Shown here piece after piece: positions 7,898 through 16,707 of a stretch of DNA of 64,000 nucleotides. The position numbers and the translations under genes are program-made. Numbering within the stretch: position 1 is the first letter of the stretch; every line of letters starts with the position of its first letter. The notes under the pieces are model-generated. The model did no database searches, was not told the DNA's origin, and saw only the letters and a list, made by a program, of their open reading frames with translations. The stretch is taken from positions 1-64,000 of the forward strand of contig LBTE01000006.1 in assembly GCA_000989955.1 (NCBI GenBank), read 5' to 3'. The stretch is from a candidate division TM6 bacterium GW2011_GWF2_37_49. Lineage in GTDB: Bacteria > Babelota > Babeliae > Babelales > RVW-14.

Positions 7898-9070
7898 CTA
7901 TTTTGTATAAACATTATTCAAATCTTTCCAAGAAATAGTATTGCCTTGAGATCGTTGCTGGGTTTGATTTCCGCCATAAACAACTATGCCTTCTTGTTGG
8001 TTTTGTGTTTGCTCTTTAAACCATGCAATCGTATCAAAAAATCTGCTATTTATAGTTTCTGATGCTTTGATTTCTACTGGTATTGTTTTGCCGGCCAATT
8101 CTATGATTAGATCGATCTCATTGTTATTGCTATCTCTAAAAAATGTTAGCACGGGGCGAAGGCCTTGAGCATTAAATTGCTTTATTAAATCAATAATAAT
8201 CATGTTTTCAAAAAGAGCTCCGTAGATTGTTCTTTTTTGAACTATTGTTTCTTGATCAACACCCATCAGTGCAGCTGCCAGGCCAGTATCATAAAAATAC
8301 AATTTTGGAGACTTGGTAACGCGCTTGCCAAGGTTGTCGTGATAAGATGGCAGTAAGTATAAAATAAAGCTTGTTTCAAGCAACGCAAACCAACTTTTTG
8401 CCGTACTTACGCTAATTCCACAATTTGTAGCCAAATCGGAAAAATTAAGTATTGAGCCAATGCGCAAAGCGCATAATTGCATGAATTTTTTGAAATTGAG
8501 TATGTTGTCGATATTTCTGATACTTCTTATATCTCTTTCGACGTAGGTGGAAATATAGTTTTCATAGTACTCTTGAGCATTGATCTGCGGCTGATACGTG
8601 CGTGGGTAAAAGCCCTTGTAGATTTGTGCTTCAGCTCGGTCGCAAAGCAAGTCGGCCGATTTCAACTCTTTTATTGATAGCGGTAGAAGTGTATAAAAAT
8701 ATACTCTGCCAGCCAAAGATTCGCTTATTTTTTCATGCAATAAAAAATTTTGGGATCCTGACAAAATGTAATAACCTGGCCTAGGGTCTTTATCCACCTC
8801 AACCTTTAACTGAGAAAATAGATTGGGGGCGTATTGCGCCTCATCAATTATTACGCCGGGCTTGTTTTTGTAACTGTTCAAAAATCCCTTTGGGTCGTTG
8901 TTTGCAAATTCAAAAATTTCAGCGTCCTGCATATCCAAATAAACGTAATCGTTAAATATTTTTTTGATGAGGGTGCTTTTACCCGATTGTCTAGGCCCTG
9001 TGATTGCTAAAATTGGAATTTGTTTTGCCCCGGATTTAATAACCTGCGCCAAATCTCTTTCAATAAACAT
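7898..9070 (-). CDS. DUF4143-type AAA ATPase
   Basis: A 390-residue ATPase of the family with an AAA_14 domain followed by DUF4143. The Walker A motif is GPRQSGKST (residues 25-33), Walker B is GVIIDEAQ (72-79), and a sensor segment LSGSQNFLL follows near 103-111. The C-terminal part has an EIDLII...VEIKAS pattern typical of the DUF4143 nuclease-like fold. The family is widespread in bacteria and archaea, often in variable numbers and in accessory regions; its job is not established. It lies between the two copies of Sel1/kdsB sequence, so it could have arrived with the rearrangement. Confidence 0.85.
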   Translation of the reverse strand: MFIERDLAQVIKSGAKQIPILAITGPRQSGKSTLIKKIFNDYVYLDMQDAEIFEFANNDPKGFLNSYKNKPGVIIDEAQYAPNLFSQLKVEVDKDPRPGYYILSGSQNFLLHEKISESLAGRVYFYTLLPLSIKELKSADLLCDRAEAQIYKGFYPRTYQPQINAQEYYENYISTYVERDIRSIRNIDNILNFKKFMQLCALRIGSILNFSDLATNCGISVSTAKSWFALLETSFILYLLPSYHDNLGKRVTKSPKLYFYDTGLAAALMGVDQETIVQKRTIYGALFENMIIIDLIKQFNAQGLRPVLTFFRDSNNNEIDLIIELAGKTIPVEIKASETINSRFFDTIAWFKEQTQNQQEGIVVYGGNQTQQRSQGNTISWKDLNNVYTK

Positions 9071-9245
9071 AAATACCTCATTTTTATGAAATTAACAACA
9101 TGCGTCCCATGAATATCATAACACGCATTAGTCGATTTTCATAAAAATTATTAATTTTGGCTAAATTATAGACAAAATATTCCAAACGGCTTCTAAAAAT
9201 GGAGGGTATTAAGTTGTTATTAACTTACGACACTATTTATACGTA

Positions 9246-9385
9246 ATTCCCGGCTGGACCGGGAATCCAGGCTGAAGTGTTGCCATGGCCTGCCTAGCCA
9301 TCATGTCCGCCGAAGCTTTATGCGAAGGAGGAAGCCACGTAGGGCGACGGCTGGATGCCCGCTTTCGTGAGGATGACGTGATGTG
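9246..9385. repeat. GC-rich palindromic repeat element
   Basis: About 140 bp, clearly richer in G+C than its surroundings. It starts with a small perfect hairpin, ATTCCCGG-CTGGA-CCGGGAAT (9246-9266), and ends with a sequence whose reverse complement resembles the GGGAATCCAGGCTG just after that hairpin. The composition and CCCGC/GCGGG ends resemble the GC-rich palindromic repeats known from several alpha- and gammaproteobacteria. It lies in the gap 9071-9718; the part 9071-9245 is AT-rich and unassigned. Confidence 0.6.
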
Positions 9386-9449
9386 AACACGTTTATTATT
9401 GCTGAGCAGCGCAAGATTGTTATTCTTGATGGCCGTTTAGTATATACTG

Positions 9450-9545
9450 AAAGTAGATCTACTTTTCGCAATTTTTCCCAAATTCATTCGCCAGGCAGCC
9501 ACCAATCAGGGCCAGCAGGCCGCATTCAAAAACTTATCAAATTTT
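9450..9545 (-). repeat. Dispersed intergenic repeat A, copy 2 (short)
   Basis: Read on the minus strand, this matches the core of the dispersed repeat: an AAGTTTTTGAATGCGGCCTG block, a GATTGGTGGCTG block, then CTGGCGAATGAA. Only the core is kept. A separate hairpin (CGTTATTAAT at 9580-9589 with ATTAATAACG at 9600-9609) follows. A 73-codon frame at 9383-9604 crosses this repeat and is not a believable gene. Confidence 0.65.
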
Positions 9546-9718
9546 CGTTAAGCTCGATTTGGGCATGGCTTTCAAGCATCGTTATTAATGTATATGCCTA
9601 TTAATAACGGTTTTGAGGGGTATGTTAACAGCATACTCCGTTGACCGGTTTTCAATTTTGTAGTACCATCAACCCGTAATCAAATTTGTGTATCGATTCA
9701 AATAAAAGGGTTTGTGTG

Positions 9719-11032
9719 ATGTTTAAATTTAGAAGTTTATTATTTTTGTTTTTATTGATTCCGTTTATTAATATTTTTTCCAAGCTTGAATTTTCAGAGT
9801 ATCAAATATTTGCAGAGCTAGGTGATGCCAAGTCGCAATGTTATCTTGGAGCTTGTTATACAGAAGCGCATTGTGTAGAGAAGGATTTGGACAAGGCGTT
9901 TGAGTGGTATTCAAAATCTGCTGAACGAGGGTATGCACCTGCTCAATGCTTGATGGGTATGTGTTATGAAGAAGGAAATGGTGTTGCGCAAAATTATGGC
10001 AAAGCTTTTGAATGGTTTAAAAAATCTGCTGAACAAGATTGTGCTTTTGCCCAATTTAAGCTTGCTATTTGTTATCAAGAAGGAGATGGCGTCGATAAGG
10101 ATTTGGACAAAGCATTTGAGTGGTATTCAAAATCTGCTGAACGAGGGTATGCACCTGCCCAAGCCTATATCGGTGCTTGTTTTGAAGATGGAAATGGTGT
10201 TGAAAAGGATCCGGTTCAAGCTTTTGAATGGTACAAAAAGGCTGCTGAACAAGGATATGCTATTGCCCAATTTAAGCTTGCTATTTGTTATGACGAAGGT
10301 GATGGCGTAGAAAAAGATGTAATTAAAGCTTTTGAGTGGTATTTAAAGGTTGCTGAAAACGGCGATATGCTTGCTCAGTATCTGGTGGGTGCGATGTATT
10401 CATTGGGAGAAGGCGTAGAACAGAATTATGAGAATGCTGTGAAGTGGTATTTCAAAGCTGCTGAGCAAGGCAGTGATCAGGCGCAGTTTGAACTTGGTGT
10501 CTATTATTATAAAGGATGGGGCGTAAACAGAGATTTAGCCAAAGCTGTCGAGTGGTATAAAAAATCTGCTGAGCAAGGGCATGCTATCGCTCAATGTTAT
10601 CTTGGCGCTTGTTATGACGAAGGTGATGGCGTAGGAAAAGATGTAATTAAAGCTTTTGAATGGTATTTGAAGTCGGCTGAACATGTTTATGCACCTGCGC
10701 AGTGCATGGTTGGTTTTTGCTATGGCGAAGGAAATGGTGTAGAGCAAAATTATGGCAAAGCTTTTGAATGGTATAAAAAATCTGCCGAACAAGGTGAAGC
10801 TGTTGCACAAAACAATCTTGGTGATTGTTATGAAAATGGTCTTGGTGTAGATAAAGACACTAACAAAGCATTCGAATGGTATTTAAAAGCGGCTGAACAA
10901 GGTATTGCTCTATCTCAGCGCTCGATTGCCATGTTTTATGAAAACGGCATTGGCGTAGAAAAAGACCTTCAAAAAGCGGCCGAGTGGAAAGCAAAGGCGG
11001 AAGCAACTGAAAATAGTTCACAGGATAATTAA
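9719..11032 (+). CDS. Exported Sel1-repeat protein
   Basis: A 437-residue protein with a signal peptide (hydrophobic residues about 5-18) followed by eleven Sel1-like repeats of 36 residues, each with the pattern xAQxxLGxCYxxGxGVxxDxxKAxEWYxKAAEQG. Sel1 repeats form an alpha solenoid that binds other proteins, and exported Sel1 proteins often act at the host interface in intracellular bacteria; that role is inference here. The start is the ATG at 9719, preceded by an AAAGGG site and directly followed by the signal peptide. An upstream in-frame ATG at 9686 would put eleven unrelated residues before it. Some neighbouring repeats are nearly identical at the DNA level, which indicates recent duplications. 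It ends one base before kdsB. Confidence 0.88.
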   Translation: MFKFRSLLFLFLLIPFINIFSKLEFSEYQIFAELGDAKSQCYLGACYTEAHCVEKDLDKAFEWYSKSAERGYAPAQCLMGMCYEEGNGVAQNYGKAFEWFKKSAEQDCAFAQFKLAICYQEGDGVDKDLDKAFEWYSKSAERGYAPAQAYIGACFEDGNGVEKDPVQAFEWYKKAAEQGYAIAQFKLAICYDEGDGVEKDVIKAFEWYLKVAENGDMLAQYLVGAMYSLGEGVEQNYENAVKWYFKAAEQGSDQAQFELGVYYYKGWGVNRDLAKAVEWYKKSAEQGHAIAQCYLGACYDEGDGVGKDVIKAFEWYLKSAEHVYAPAQCMVGFCYGEGNGVEQNYGKAFEWYKKSAEQGEAVAQNNLGDCYENGLGVDKDTNKAFEWYLKAAEQGIALSQRSIAMFYENGIGVEKDLQKAAEWKAKAEATENSSQDN

Positions 11033-11033
11033 A

Positions 11034-11828
11034 ATGAAAAATATAATCGTAATTCCTGCCCGATATCATTCAACCAGGCTGCCAGGCAAGCCAATGGTTC
11101 AGATCAGCGGCAGAAGCATGCTGCAGCGAGTTTGGGCAATAGCAAAGGCAGCGCAAAACATTGATGAAATCTTTATTGCTACCGATGATCAACGAATTCA
11201 GGATCATGCGCAGAGTTTTGGCGCGCAGGTTATCATGACCGACCCAAGCTACCCTACGGGCACAGACCGTGTGCATGCGGCAGTCAGTCAATTAAATCAA
11301 AAGCCCGAAATTATAATTAACCTGCAGGGCGATGCAGCCTTGACTCCGCCATGGATAATCCAAGATTTGATTGATGGAATGATTCAAGACAACAACGCAG
11401 CAATGGCTACACTGGCAACTCAGCTGACATGGCAAAAATACGATGAACTGGTTAAATCCAAGATAACAAGCAAAAGCAGCGGCACAACCGTTACATTTGA
11501 TAAAGATGGCTACGCTCTTTATTTTTCAAAATCGATAATCCCGTTCGTACGAAACAGGGACGAGAGCACCCCGTTTTCGCCAGTCTTTAAACACATCGGA
11601 ATTTACGGATACAGGTTTGATGCGCTAGAAAAGTTTGTTTCTTTGGCGCAAACTCCGCTTGAAAAGGTGGAAAGCCTGGAACAACTCAGGATGCTTGAAA
11701 ACGGCATAAAAATTAAAGTTGTTCAAGCGGAGTTGAAAGGCAGAACAATGTGGAGTGTTGACTGCCACGAAGATGTTAAAAAGGTTGAAGAGATAATCGC
11801 CAAAGAGGGTGAATTAGCGGCCTTTTAG
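11034..11828 (+). CDS. kdsB: 3-deoxy-manno-octulosonate cytidylyltransferase
   Basis: Activates Kdo as CMP-Kdo for the inner core of lipopolysaccharide, in the cytoplasm. The N-terminus has the nucleotidyltransferase signature IPARYHSTRLPGKPM (residues 6-20), followed by ATDDQRI and NLQGDAALTPPW, which carries the metal-binding Asp. The length of 264 residues is a little above the usual 245-255. It follows the Sel1 gene by one base, but the functional link is probably accidental. The convergent pseudouridine synthase gene overlaps its last 15 bases. A fragment of its first codons is duplicated at 7.8 kb. Confidence 0.95.
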   Translation: MKNIIVIPARYHSTRLPGKPMVQISGRSMLQRVWAIAKAAQNIDEIFIATDDQRIQDHAQSFGAQVIMTDPSYPTGTDRVHAAVSQLNQKPEIIINLQGDAALTPPWIIQDLIDGMIQDNNAAMATLATQLTWQKYDELVKSKITSKSSGTTVTFDKDGYALYFSKSIIPFVRNRDESTPFSPVFKHIGIYGYRFDALEKFVSLAQTPLEKVESLEQLRMLENGIKIKVVQAELKGRTMWSVDCHEDVKKVEEIIAKEGELAAF

Positions 11829-12518
11829 GTGTGCAACTTCTCTAGGCGTTAGATTGCGCCATTCGCCGACTTTTAGGCCTCTTTTGGTTAATCCACCAAG
11901 ATAAAAGCGATCGAGTTGGTCTACAAAACAGCCGAAGTGCTCAAACATTCTTCTAACAATACGGTTACGGCCGCTGTGCAACTCAATAATAATTTTTTTA
12001 CCTGGTTTGCCGTGATCATAAAAAACTGCGTCCGGCTTGATAAAGCCATCTTCTAGTTCTATGCCGTTGGCCAATTTCTCCAAATATTCTTTGGCAAAAA
12101 ATCTGTCTAGCTCAACATTATATTTTTTTATGACTTCATATTTTGGATGAAGAAGCCTGTTTGTGAGCTCTCCGTCATTGGTCAAAATAATAAGACCAGT
12201 GGTGTTACGGTCCAATCGGCCAACCGGATAAAGTCTAACGCCTGGAGCAACTTTAACTATGTCAAAAATTGATTGACGGCCTTGCTCATCGGCAACTGTT
12301 GAAATACAATCTTCAGGCTTATTAAAAAGATAATAAACGAATTTTTCCAGGGCTTTGACTGTCTTGCCTTCAAAACATACCCAGTCCTCTGGTTTTACAT
12401 CATAAAAAGGCTCTTTTACGACTTTGTCATTAACAGTTACTAGCCCTAACTTGGTTGCGTCAGCGGCTTTACGACGGGAACATGCGCCTTGGGTTGATAA
12501 ATACTTAGATAAATACAC
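11814..12518 (-). CDS. rluB: Ribosomal pseudouridine synthase, RsuA/RluB family
   Basis: Converts a uridine in ribosomal RNA to pseudouridine. An S4 RNA-binding domain (about residues 1-55, LSKYLSTQGACSRRKA) is followed by the RsuA-type catalytic domain with the GRLDRNTTGLIILTNDGEL motif, where D103 is the catalytic aspartate. The C-terminus has the LHSGRNRIVRRMFEHFG segment that is typical of RluB/RsuA. RluB (23S rRNA) is the likeliest member, but RluE/RluF or RsuA cannot be excluded from sequence alone. Confidence 0.88.
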   Translation of the reverse strand: MYLSKYLSTQGACSRRKAADATKLGLVTVNDKVVKEPFYDVKPEDWVCFEGKTVKALEKFVYYLFNKPEDCISTVADEQGRQSIFDIVKVAPGVRLYPVGRLDRNTTGLIILTNDGELTNRLLHPKYEVIKKYNVELDRFFAKEYLEKLANGIELEDGFIKPDAVFYDHGKPGKKIIIELHSGRNRIVRRMFEHFGCFVDQLDRFYLGGLTKRGLKVGEWRNLTPREVAHLKGR

Positions 12519-12611
12519 TTTTGCCCTAAATTTAAATTTTGCCTAACTTTTCGAAATTTGATAGTGCATAAAACAGTAACATTTCGTCATTTAAATGTCA
12601 AAAGGCAGCTG

Positions 12612-13244
12612 ATGATAATAATTTTGGCAAGACACGGAAATACTTTTAATCCTGGTGACAAGGTCTGCAGAGTCGGTAAGCGCAACGATTTGCCGCTTAC
12701 TACGCAGGGTATTGCTCAGGCAGAGATTTTTGCCGATGCTTTGATCAACAAAAGCCTCACTCCATGCGCGATTTATTGCAGTCCGCTGCAAAGAACTCAA
12801 AAATTTGCTCAAACAATAATAAATAAAATGAACTTAGACATTGTGCCACAAGTGCAAGAAAGCTTGAATGAGCTGGATTATGGTAATTGGTCGGGGCTTA
12901 CGGATGAAGAGGTGAATGCGCGATTTTCTGGCGAACTAACTGCGTGGAAAGAAAAAAGTGCATGGCCACAAAAATCAGGATGGCCAGAAAGAGAAGAGGA
13001 CGTTATCGGATCAGTCAAACATTTTATTCAAAACCTGCTGGATCAGCATAGTTCGGATGATACTGTTCTGATTGTAAGCAGCTGTGGCAGATTACGTTAT
13101 TTTTTGAAACTTGTTGATGGTGCTTTTGAAGAAGTTCTTGGCTGCAAGGGAGTTAATGTAAAAACAGGCAATGCCTGCAAAATCAGCTATCAGAATGGTA
13201 AATTTAAAATAGACCTGTGGAACGTAAAGCCGGCAGAATTATAA
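12612..13244 (+). CDS. Histidine phosphatase family protein
   Basis: A 210-residue phosphatase of the phosphoglycerate mutase-like (histidine phosphatase) superfamily. The catalytic motif RHGNT lies at residues 7-11 with H8 as the phospho-acceptor. A PLTTQGIAQAE segment and a YCSPLQRTQKFAQTI segment provide the further arginine of the site, and NELDYGNWSGLT carries the acid residue. I chose the ATG at 12612 because an AAAGGCAG site precedes it and the fold begins right there. The substrate is not known. The next gene, lptC-like, starts three bases after its stop, so the two form an operon. Confidence 0.85.
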   Translation: MIIILARHGNTFNPGDKVCRVGKRNDLPLTTQGIAQAEIFADALINKSLTPCAIYCSPLQRTQKFAQTIINKMNLDIVPQVQESLNELDYGNWSGLTDEEVNARFSGELTAWKEKSAWPQKSGWPEREEDVIGSVKHFIQNLLDQHSSDDTVLIVSSCGRLRYFLKLVDGAFEEVLGCKGVNVKTGNACKISYQNGKFKIDLWNVKPAEL

Positions 13245-13246
13245 AA

Positions 13247-13858
13247 ATGAAAAAAAAGCATACAATCTTTTCAATTATAATAATAAGCCTGTTTTCAGGG
13301 TCTTTTTTTTTAGTTGTACTTTTTAGTAGATTTATTTTTTTAGATAATTCAGAAAATAAAAATTTAGCAGAAATAATGGCGCCCAGCGAAGATTCGCAAA
13401 GTGATAAAAGTACAGAAAATGCTGAGATTGTAATTAAAGACCTTATTTTGAAAGAGATTGAAAAGCACAAAGGGTTGCAGGTTATCATTAATGCGCGCGA
13501 AGGCAAAATTATCCACTCAGATGATAAGATTGAGTGCAAGCACATAAAATGTTGTTTGTGCGATAAGAATAGGCAAATTGCTGATCTTGTTGCCAGTGAC
13601 GCACAAATCGATAAAGCTAATAAAAATGTGTTTTTGATCGGTGATACCGTTGTACATTTTGAAGAAATAACAATTAATAGCCAAGCGGTTAATTATAATT
13701 ATTCTGAACAAAAATTGTGTGCTGAAAAACAAACAAAATATGAACATCCAAACTTCAGTATTTTAGCCCAGCACAGCAAAATAGATCTCAAAAAAAGCGA
13801 AATTCAGATGAGTGGTGGCGTAAAAAGTGAATTTTTAAATTGCTCTGCAGAAGACTGA
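13247..13858 (+). CDS. lptC: LptC-like lipopolysaccharide export protein
   Basis: A 203-residue single-pass membrane protein with a long hydrophobic segment (about 8-27) and a periplasmic beta-rich domain. In the domain, ASDAQIDKANKNVFLIGDTVVHFEE and a final QMSGGVKSEF strand follow the LptC/LptA jelly-roll pattern (alternating strands with a D-x-a-x...G-x-v-x-g rhythm). LptC hands lipopolysaccharide from the LptBFG transporter to LptA. The identification rests on pattern and topology, not on a strict motif. kdsB nearby supports a lipopolysaccharide context. It overlaps the convergent comF gene by 24 bases. Confidence 0.65.
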   Translation: MKKKHTIFSIIIISLFSGSFFLVVLFSRFIFLDNSENKNLAEIMAPSEDSQSDKSTENAEIVIKDLILKEIEKHKGLQVIINAREGKIIHSDDKIECKHIKCCLCDKNRQIADLVASDAQIDKANKNVFLIGDTVVHFEEITINSQAVNYNYSEQKLCAEKQTKYEHPNFSILAQHSKIDLKKSEIQMSGGVKSEFLNCSAED

Positions 13859-14497
13859 AGCCGTGACTGAGTGAGGCTTTAGCTCTAAAATTGTTTTGGA
13901 TGCGCTTTTGATTGTTGCACCGCTTGTAAAAAGATCGTCAACGATAACAATATTTTTATCTTTAAATTTTTCAAAATCGTGCTTATTCAATGAAAAGGCC
14001 CGATCAACATTTTTTTGCCTGTCTTGCGTTGATAGTTTTGATTGAAAATTTGTTTTCCGATTACGCTTTAAAAGACTTGCTACAGGTATATTTAGCCTTT
14101 GTTCAAGTCGCTTGGCTATCAATTCTGCTTGGTTATAACCTCGCCAGGCAAATCTGGTCCAGTGAAGGGGTATTGGCACAAAAAAATCAGGTTTTATAAC
14201 ATCAAATAAACCCAATTCGATCATCATGTCGGCCATTTGCTTGCAGGCTAAAGTGTCGTACGAAAATTTTTTGTAGATGAGGCTTTTTACAGGATCTTGG
14301 TAGGCACATGCAGCATAAACACTCATTGTTCGACGTTCATGGATTGGCAAAAATAGCGGAACAACAAGTTTTATCTTGCTTTGACATGCACAACAAAATA
14401 TTAACTCACTGTCAATTATTTTATCGCAAGATCTGCAGAGTGGTGGGTAAAGTAGCTGCAAAAGGCTTCTAAGCATCAATTTGTTCTTTAAATTCAT
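13835..14497 (-). CDS. comF: ComF family phosphoribosyltransferase
   Basis: A 220-residue ComF-type protein. ComF proteins act in natural DNA uptake in some bacteria, probably on the cytoplasmic side. It starts with a zinc-finger-like set, C21-x2-C24 and C35-x2-C38. The phosphoribosyltransferase domain has the RGYNQAELIA segment and the PRPP-binding loop IVIVDDLFTSGATIKSA near the C-terminus. With the type II/IV pilus-like genes elsewhere in the window, DNA uptake is conceivable, but nothing here proves it. Confidence 0.9.
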   Translation of the reverse strand: MNLKNKLMLRSLLQLLYPPLCRSCDKIIDSELIFCCACQSKIKLVVPLFLPIHERRTMSVYAACAYQDPVKSLIYKKFSYDTLACKQMADMMIELGLFDVIKPDFFVPIPLHWTRFAWRGYNQAELIAKRLEQRLNIPVASLLKRNRKTNFQSKLSTQDRQKNVDRAFSLNKHDFEKFKDKNIVIVDDLFTSGATIKSASKTILELKPHSVTASVFCRAI

Positions 14498-14501
14498 TAT
14501 A

Positions 14502-14562
14502 TTAACCTAAGTTGTGACCTAATTTAGAGTTGCAAAAAAAGCGTCTCGGTGGCAAAATCCTT
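14502..14562 (+). repeat. Repeat B, one-ended copy
   Basis: About 60 bp starting with TTAACCTAAGTTGTGACC matches, in opposite orientation, the right half of the complete repeat B at 31.4 kb, including the GCAAAAAAAGCGTCTC block. It lies four bases before (upstream of) the comF start and has only one terminal inverted repeat. Confidence 0.75.
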
Positions 14563-14592
14563 AAATATAAGTCAAACAAAAAGGAAAATGTC

Positions 14593-14787
14593 ATGGAGAC
14601 TTTTGCAATTGTAACATATTGTGCAAGTGATGGCGCTAGAAAAATTTTAAAAATAGTGGATAATATTCAAACACTTGTTGTAATCGCACAAATAATGACA
14701 ACGATAATCATGGCAAGCTGTTTATGTTCAATTATAAATCGTTTATCACTTTTGTTTGCACGATTACTCCTCTCTAAAATTTTCTAA
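14593..14787 (+). CDS. Possible small membrane protein
   Basis: A 64-codon frame preceded by an AAGGAAA ribosome site. The product would have one or two hydrophobic helices (around residues 27-45). No family is recognised and there is no neighbour evidence. It may be a real small protein or a chance frame. The rest of the gap up to 14936 contains AT-rich sequence with a possible TATAAT at 14813-14818. Confidence 0.3.
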   Translation: METFAIVTYCASDGARKILKIVDNIQTLVVIAQIMTTIIMASCLCSIINRLSLLFARLLLSKIF

Positions 14788-14936
14788 TATTAAATAATGT
14801 TGGGTTTGGGTCTATAATAATTTCGATTGTTGAATGAAGCTCGATTTTGTTTTGTTTTTTGTTTGTTTTACGATAGTATTCTAAAGTTGTATTGTTTTAA
14901 ATTTATAAATCTTAATATTTAAAGGCGGCATGGCAA

Positions 14937-16322
14937 ATGGTACACAAAAAAATAGCAGGTGGTGGAGATTCGCTTAAATCAATTTTCTTTTATTGGTGGC
15001 CAGAGGTTATTTCAGCAGCTATTTTAACAACTCTGCCGTTGATTATAGATTCGTTGATTGTGGCTAGTTCTCAATCTATCTCAACATTTGGCGCTCTAGG
15101 AGCAGCTTCTAATATTCTAGCGTTGTTAACAAAGCTTGCCGAAGCTGTTCCGGTTGCGTCGATCGCTTTTATTGGTAGATTTAACGGAAGCAAAGATTTT
15201 GCCAGATGTGGAGAGTATTTATATAACACTTTTTGGATTACATTTGTCTTAAGTTTATCTCAATTCTTGATAATTTTATTTGGAGCTCGAGGCATTTTTA
15301 ATTGGCTTGAAGCCTCTCCGAAGATTGTTGAAATAGCCGTTCCATTCATTCAATTGAAATCTTTGGGTATAATTTTAATTTTTTCTGTGATGGTTTTTAT
15401 GGGTTTTATGCGCGCTGTAAAAAACACTTATATGCCTATGATTTTGAATATTTCTGGTATTTTGGCATTTATTTTTTTCGATTATTCGCTAGTGCTTGGA
15501 AAATGTTATTTACCTGAAATGGGGCTTATGGGGTCGGCTGTTGCAACCATAATTCAATACTCGCTCATGAACGTTTTGGCCTTGGCTTACATTCTTTTGA
15601 ATAAGGATTATAGAAAGTATTTTTCGAGTTTTATAAAATCTTTTTTTGATAAGTTTCAGATAGGCCAAATTTTATGGCTTAGTTGGCCTATAGTTATTGA
15701 TAAGACTACAATATCCTTGTCTTATATTTGGCTTGCAAAAATGATTTATCCGATGGGTAAATATGCGATTGTATCGTATAATGCGATCAGGAATATTGAA
15801 TTTTTTGCATTTATTCCAGTTGTAGCGGCAGCGCAGGTTATAACATTTTTAGTCAGCAATAGGCTTGGCGCTAATGATTCTGATGGTTCTGTTTCAAATA
15901 TCAGAAAAATTTTGTTTTTATCGGCCATAACATTTATCCCTTTAATTGTTATTTTTTCTATTTTTGCACCAGTGCTCATTGGTGCTTTTGATCCTAAAAA
16001 TAAGTTTACGGATTTTGCAGTAGGTACTTTTTTAGCTATAAATATTTTAGCTGTTTTTGATGCGCTACAGATTATTTTGGCAGGAGCTTTGCGTGGCGCA
16101 GGTGATGTGCAAACTGTTATGTGGGTACGTTTTGGTTTTTGTTTTGGCTTATTTGTTCCGTTGTCATACATTATAAAATCGATGAATATTGAAAATTTAA
16201 ATCTAAAATTTACACTAATTTATGCATCATTTTTTGTTGCAACTGGCTTTATTAGCTATTTTTATTATAGGCGCCTGAGCGGCAATCTTTGGAAAAATAT
16301 TAATATCAATTCTGAAAATTAA
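14937..16322 (+). CDS. MATE family efflux transporter
   Basis: A 461-residue inner-membrane protein with twelve predicted hydrophobic segments in two similar halves, as in MATE (multidrug and toxic compound extrusion) cation antiporters. Seen motifs are the N-terminal PEVISAAILTTLPLIIDSLI helix region, the half-repeat FMGFMRAVKNTYMPM, and its counterpart ILAGALRGAGDVQTVMW in the second half. The latter is the classic GxxRGxGD-type signature. An AAAGGCGG site lies 8 bases before the ATG. Drug, lipid or metabolite export is possible. It stands alone between intergenic repeats. Confidence 0.88.
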   Translation: MVHKKIAGGGDSLKSIFFYWWPEVISAAILTTLPLIIDSLIVASSQSISTFGALGAASNILALLTKLAEAVPVASIAFIGRFNGSKDFARCGEYLYNTFWITFVLSLSQFLIILFGARGIFNWLEASPKIVEIAVPFIQLKSLGIILIFSVMVFMGFMRAVKNTYMPMILNISGILAFIFFDYSLVLGKCYLPEMGLMGSAVATIIQYSLMNVLALAYILLNKDYRKYFSSFIKSFFDKFQIGQILWLSWPIVIDKTTISLSYIWLAKMIYPMGKYAIVSYNAIRNIEFFAFIPVVAAAQVITFLVSNRLGANDSDGSVSNIRKILFLSAITFIPLIVIFSIFAPVLIGAFDPKNKFTDFAVGTFLAINILAVFDALQIILAGALRGAGDVQTVMWVRFGFCFGLFVPLSYIIKSMNIENLNLKFTLIYASFFVATGFISYFYYRRLSGNLWKNININSEN

Positions 16323-16439
16323 TTATAAATATTTAGATTATTTATGGCTATGTTTGCGCGTCAACCAAAAGAGGCGGAGCGTGAAACTATCCACCTTCAA
16401 ATTTTATATGACTTCAAAATATAATTTTTAATGGGATTC

Positions 16440-16640
16440 GCCGGAGAAAAATTTAAGCAGTGGCATTTTTCCTTATTTTGAAAATTTTAATTCGGCAAGA
16501 CCCATCCAATCGCACGTTGCTGGCGGGGTCTAAAAAATTACAAATCTCTTGGCAGAGCCGATAAATAGCCGCATGCGAGAGGCCATGGTCGATGTATCCA
16601 TCTGCCTATGCATGTTTTGAAATGTAGCAAAGTTTGGTAG
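16440..16640 (-). repeat. Dispersed intergenic repeat A, copy 3
   Basis: Fills most of the 385-bp gap between the MATE gene and hemW. It is close to the copies at 29.1 and 38.1 kb over about 180 bp and lies in the same orientation. On the minus strand the core reads TTTTTTAGACCCCGCC, then a loop, then GGATGGGTC, so that GACCC can pair with GGGTC. Confidence 0.85.
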
Positions 16641-16707
16641 ATTTTAAAATTAAAATGGTATTATATGATGTGATCAACGTTAGTGGATGTGCTTTTAAGG
16701 ATTTTGT

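Noticed and set aside
7898-9070. Part of a restriction or CRISPR-like defence system
   Set aside because: DUF4143-type ATPases occur alone, and no methylase, nuclease or defence partner lies beside it.
9383-9604. Plus-strand 73-codon frame before the Sel1 gene
   Set aside because: It runs out of the GC-rich palindrome through repeat A; composition and lack of a ribosome site argue against a gene.
9966-10310. Second plus-strand frame of 114 codons within the Sel1 gene
   Set aside because: Regular repeats produce an open shadow frame; the Sel1 frame explains the sequence fully.
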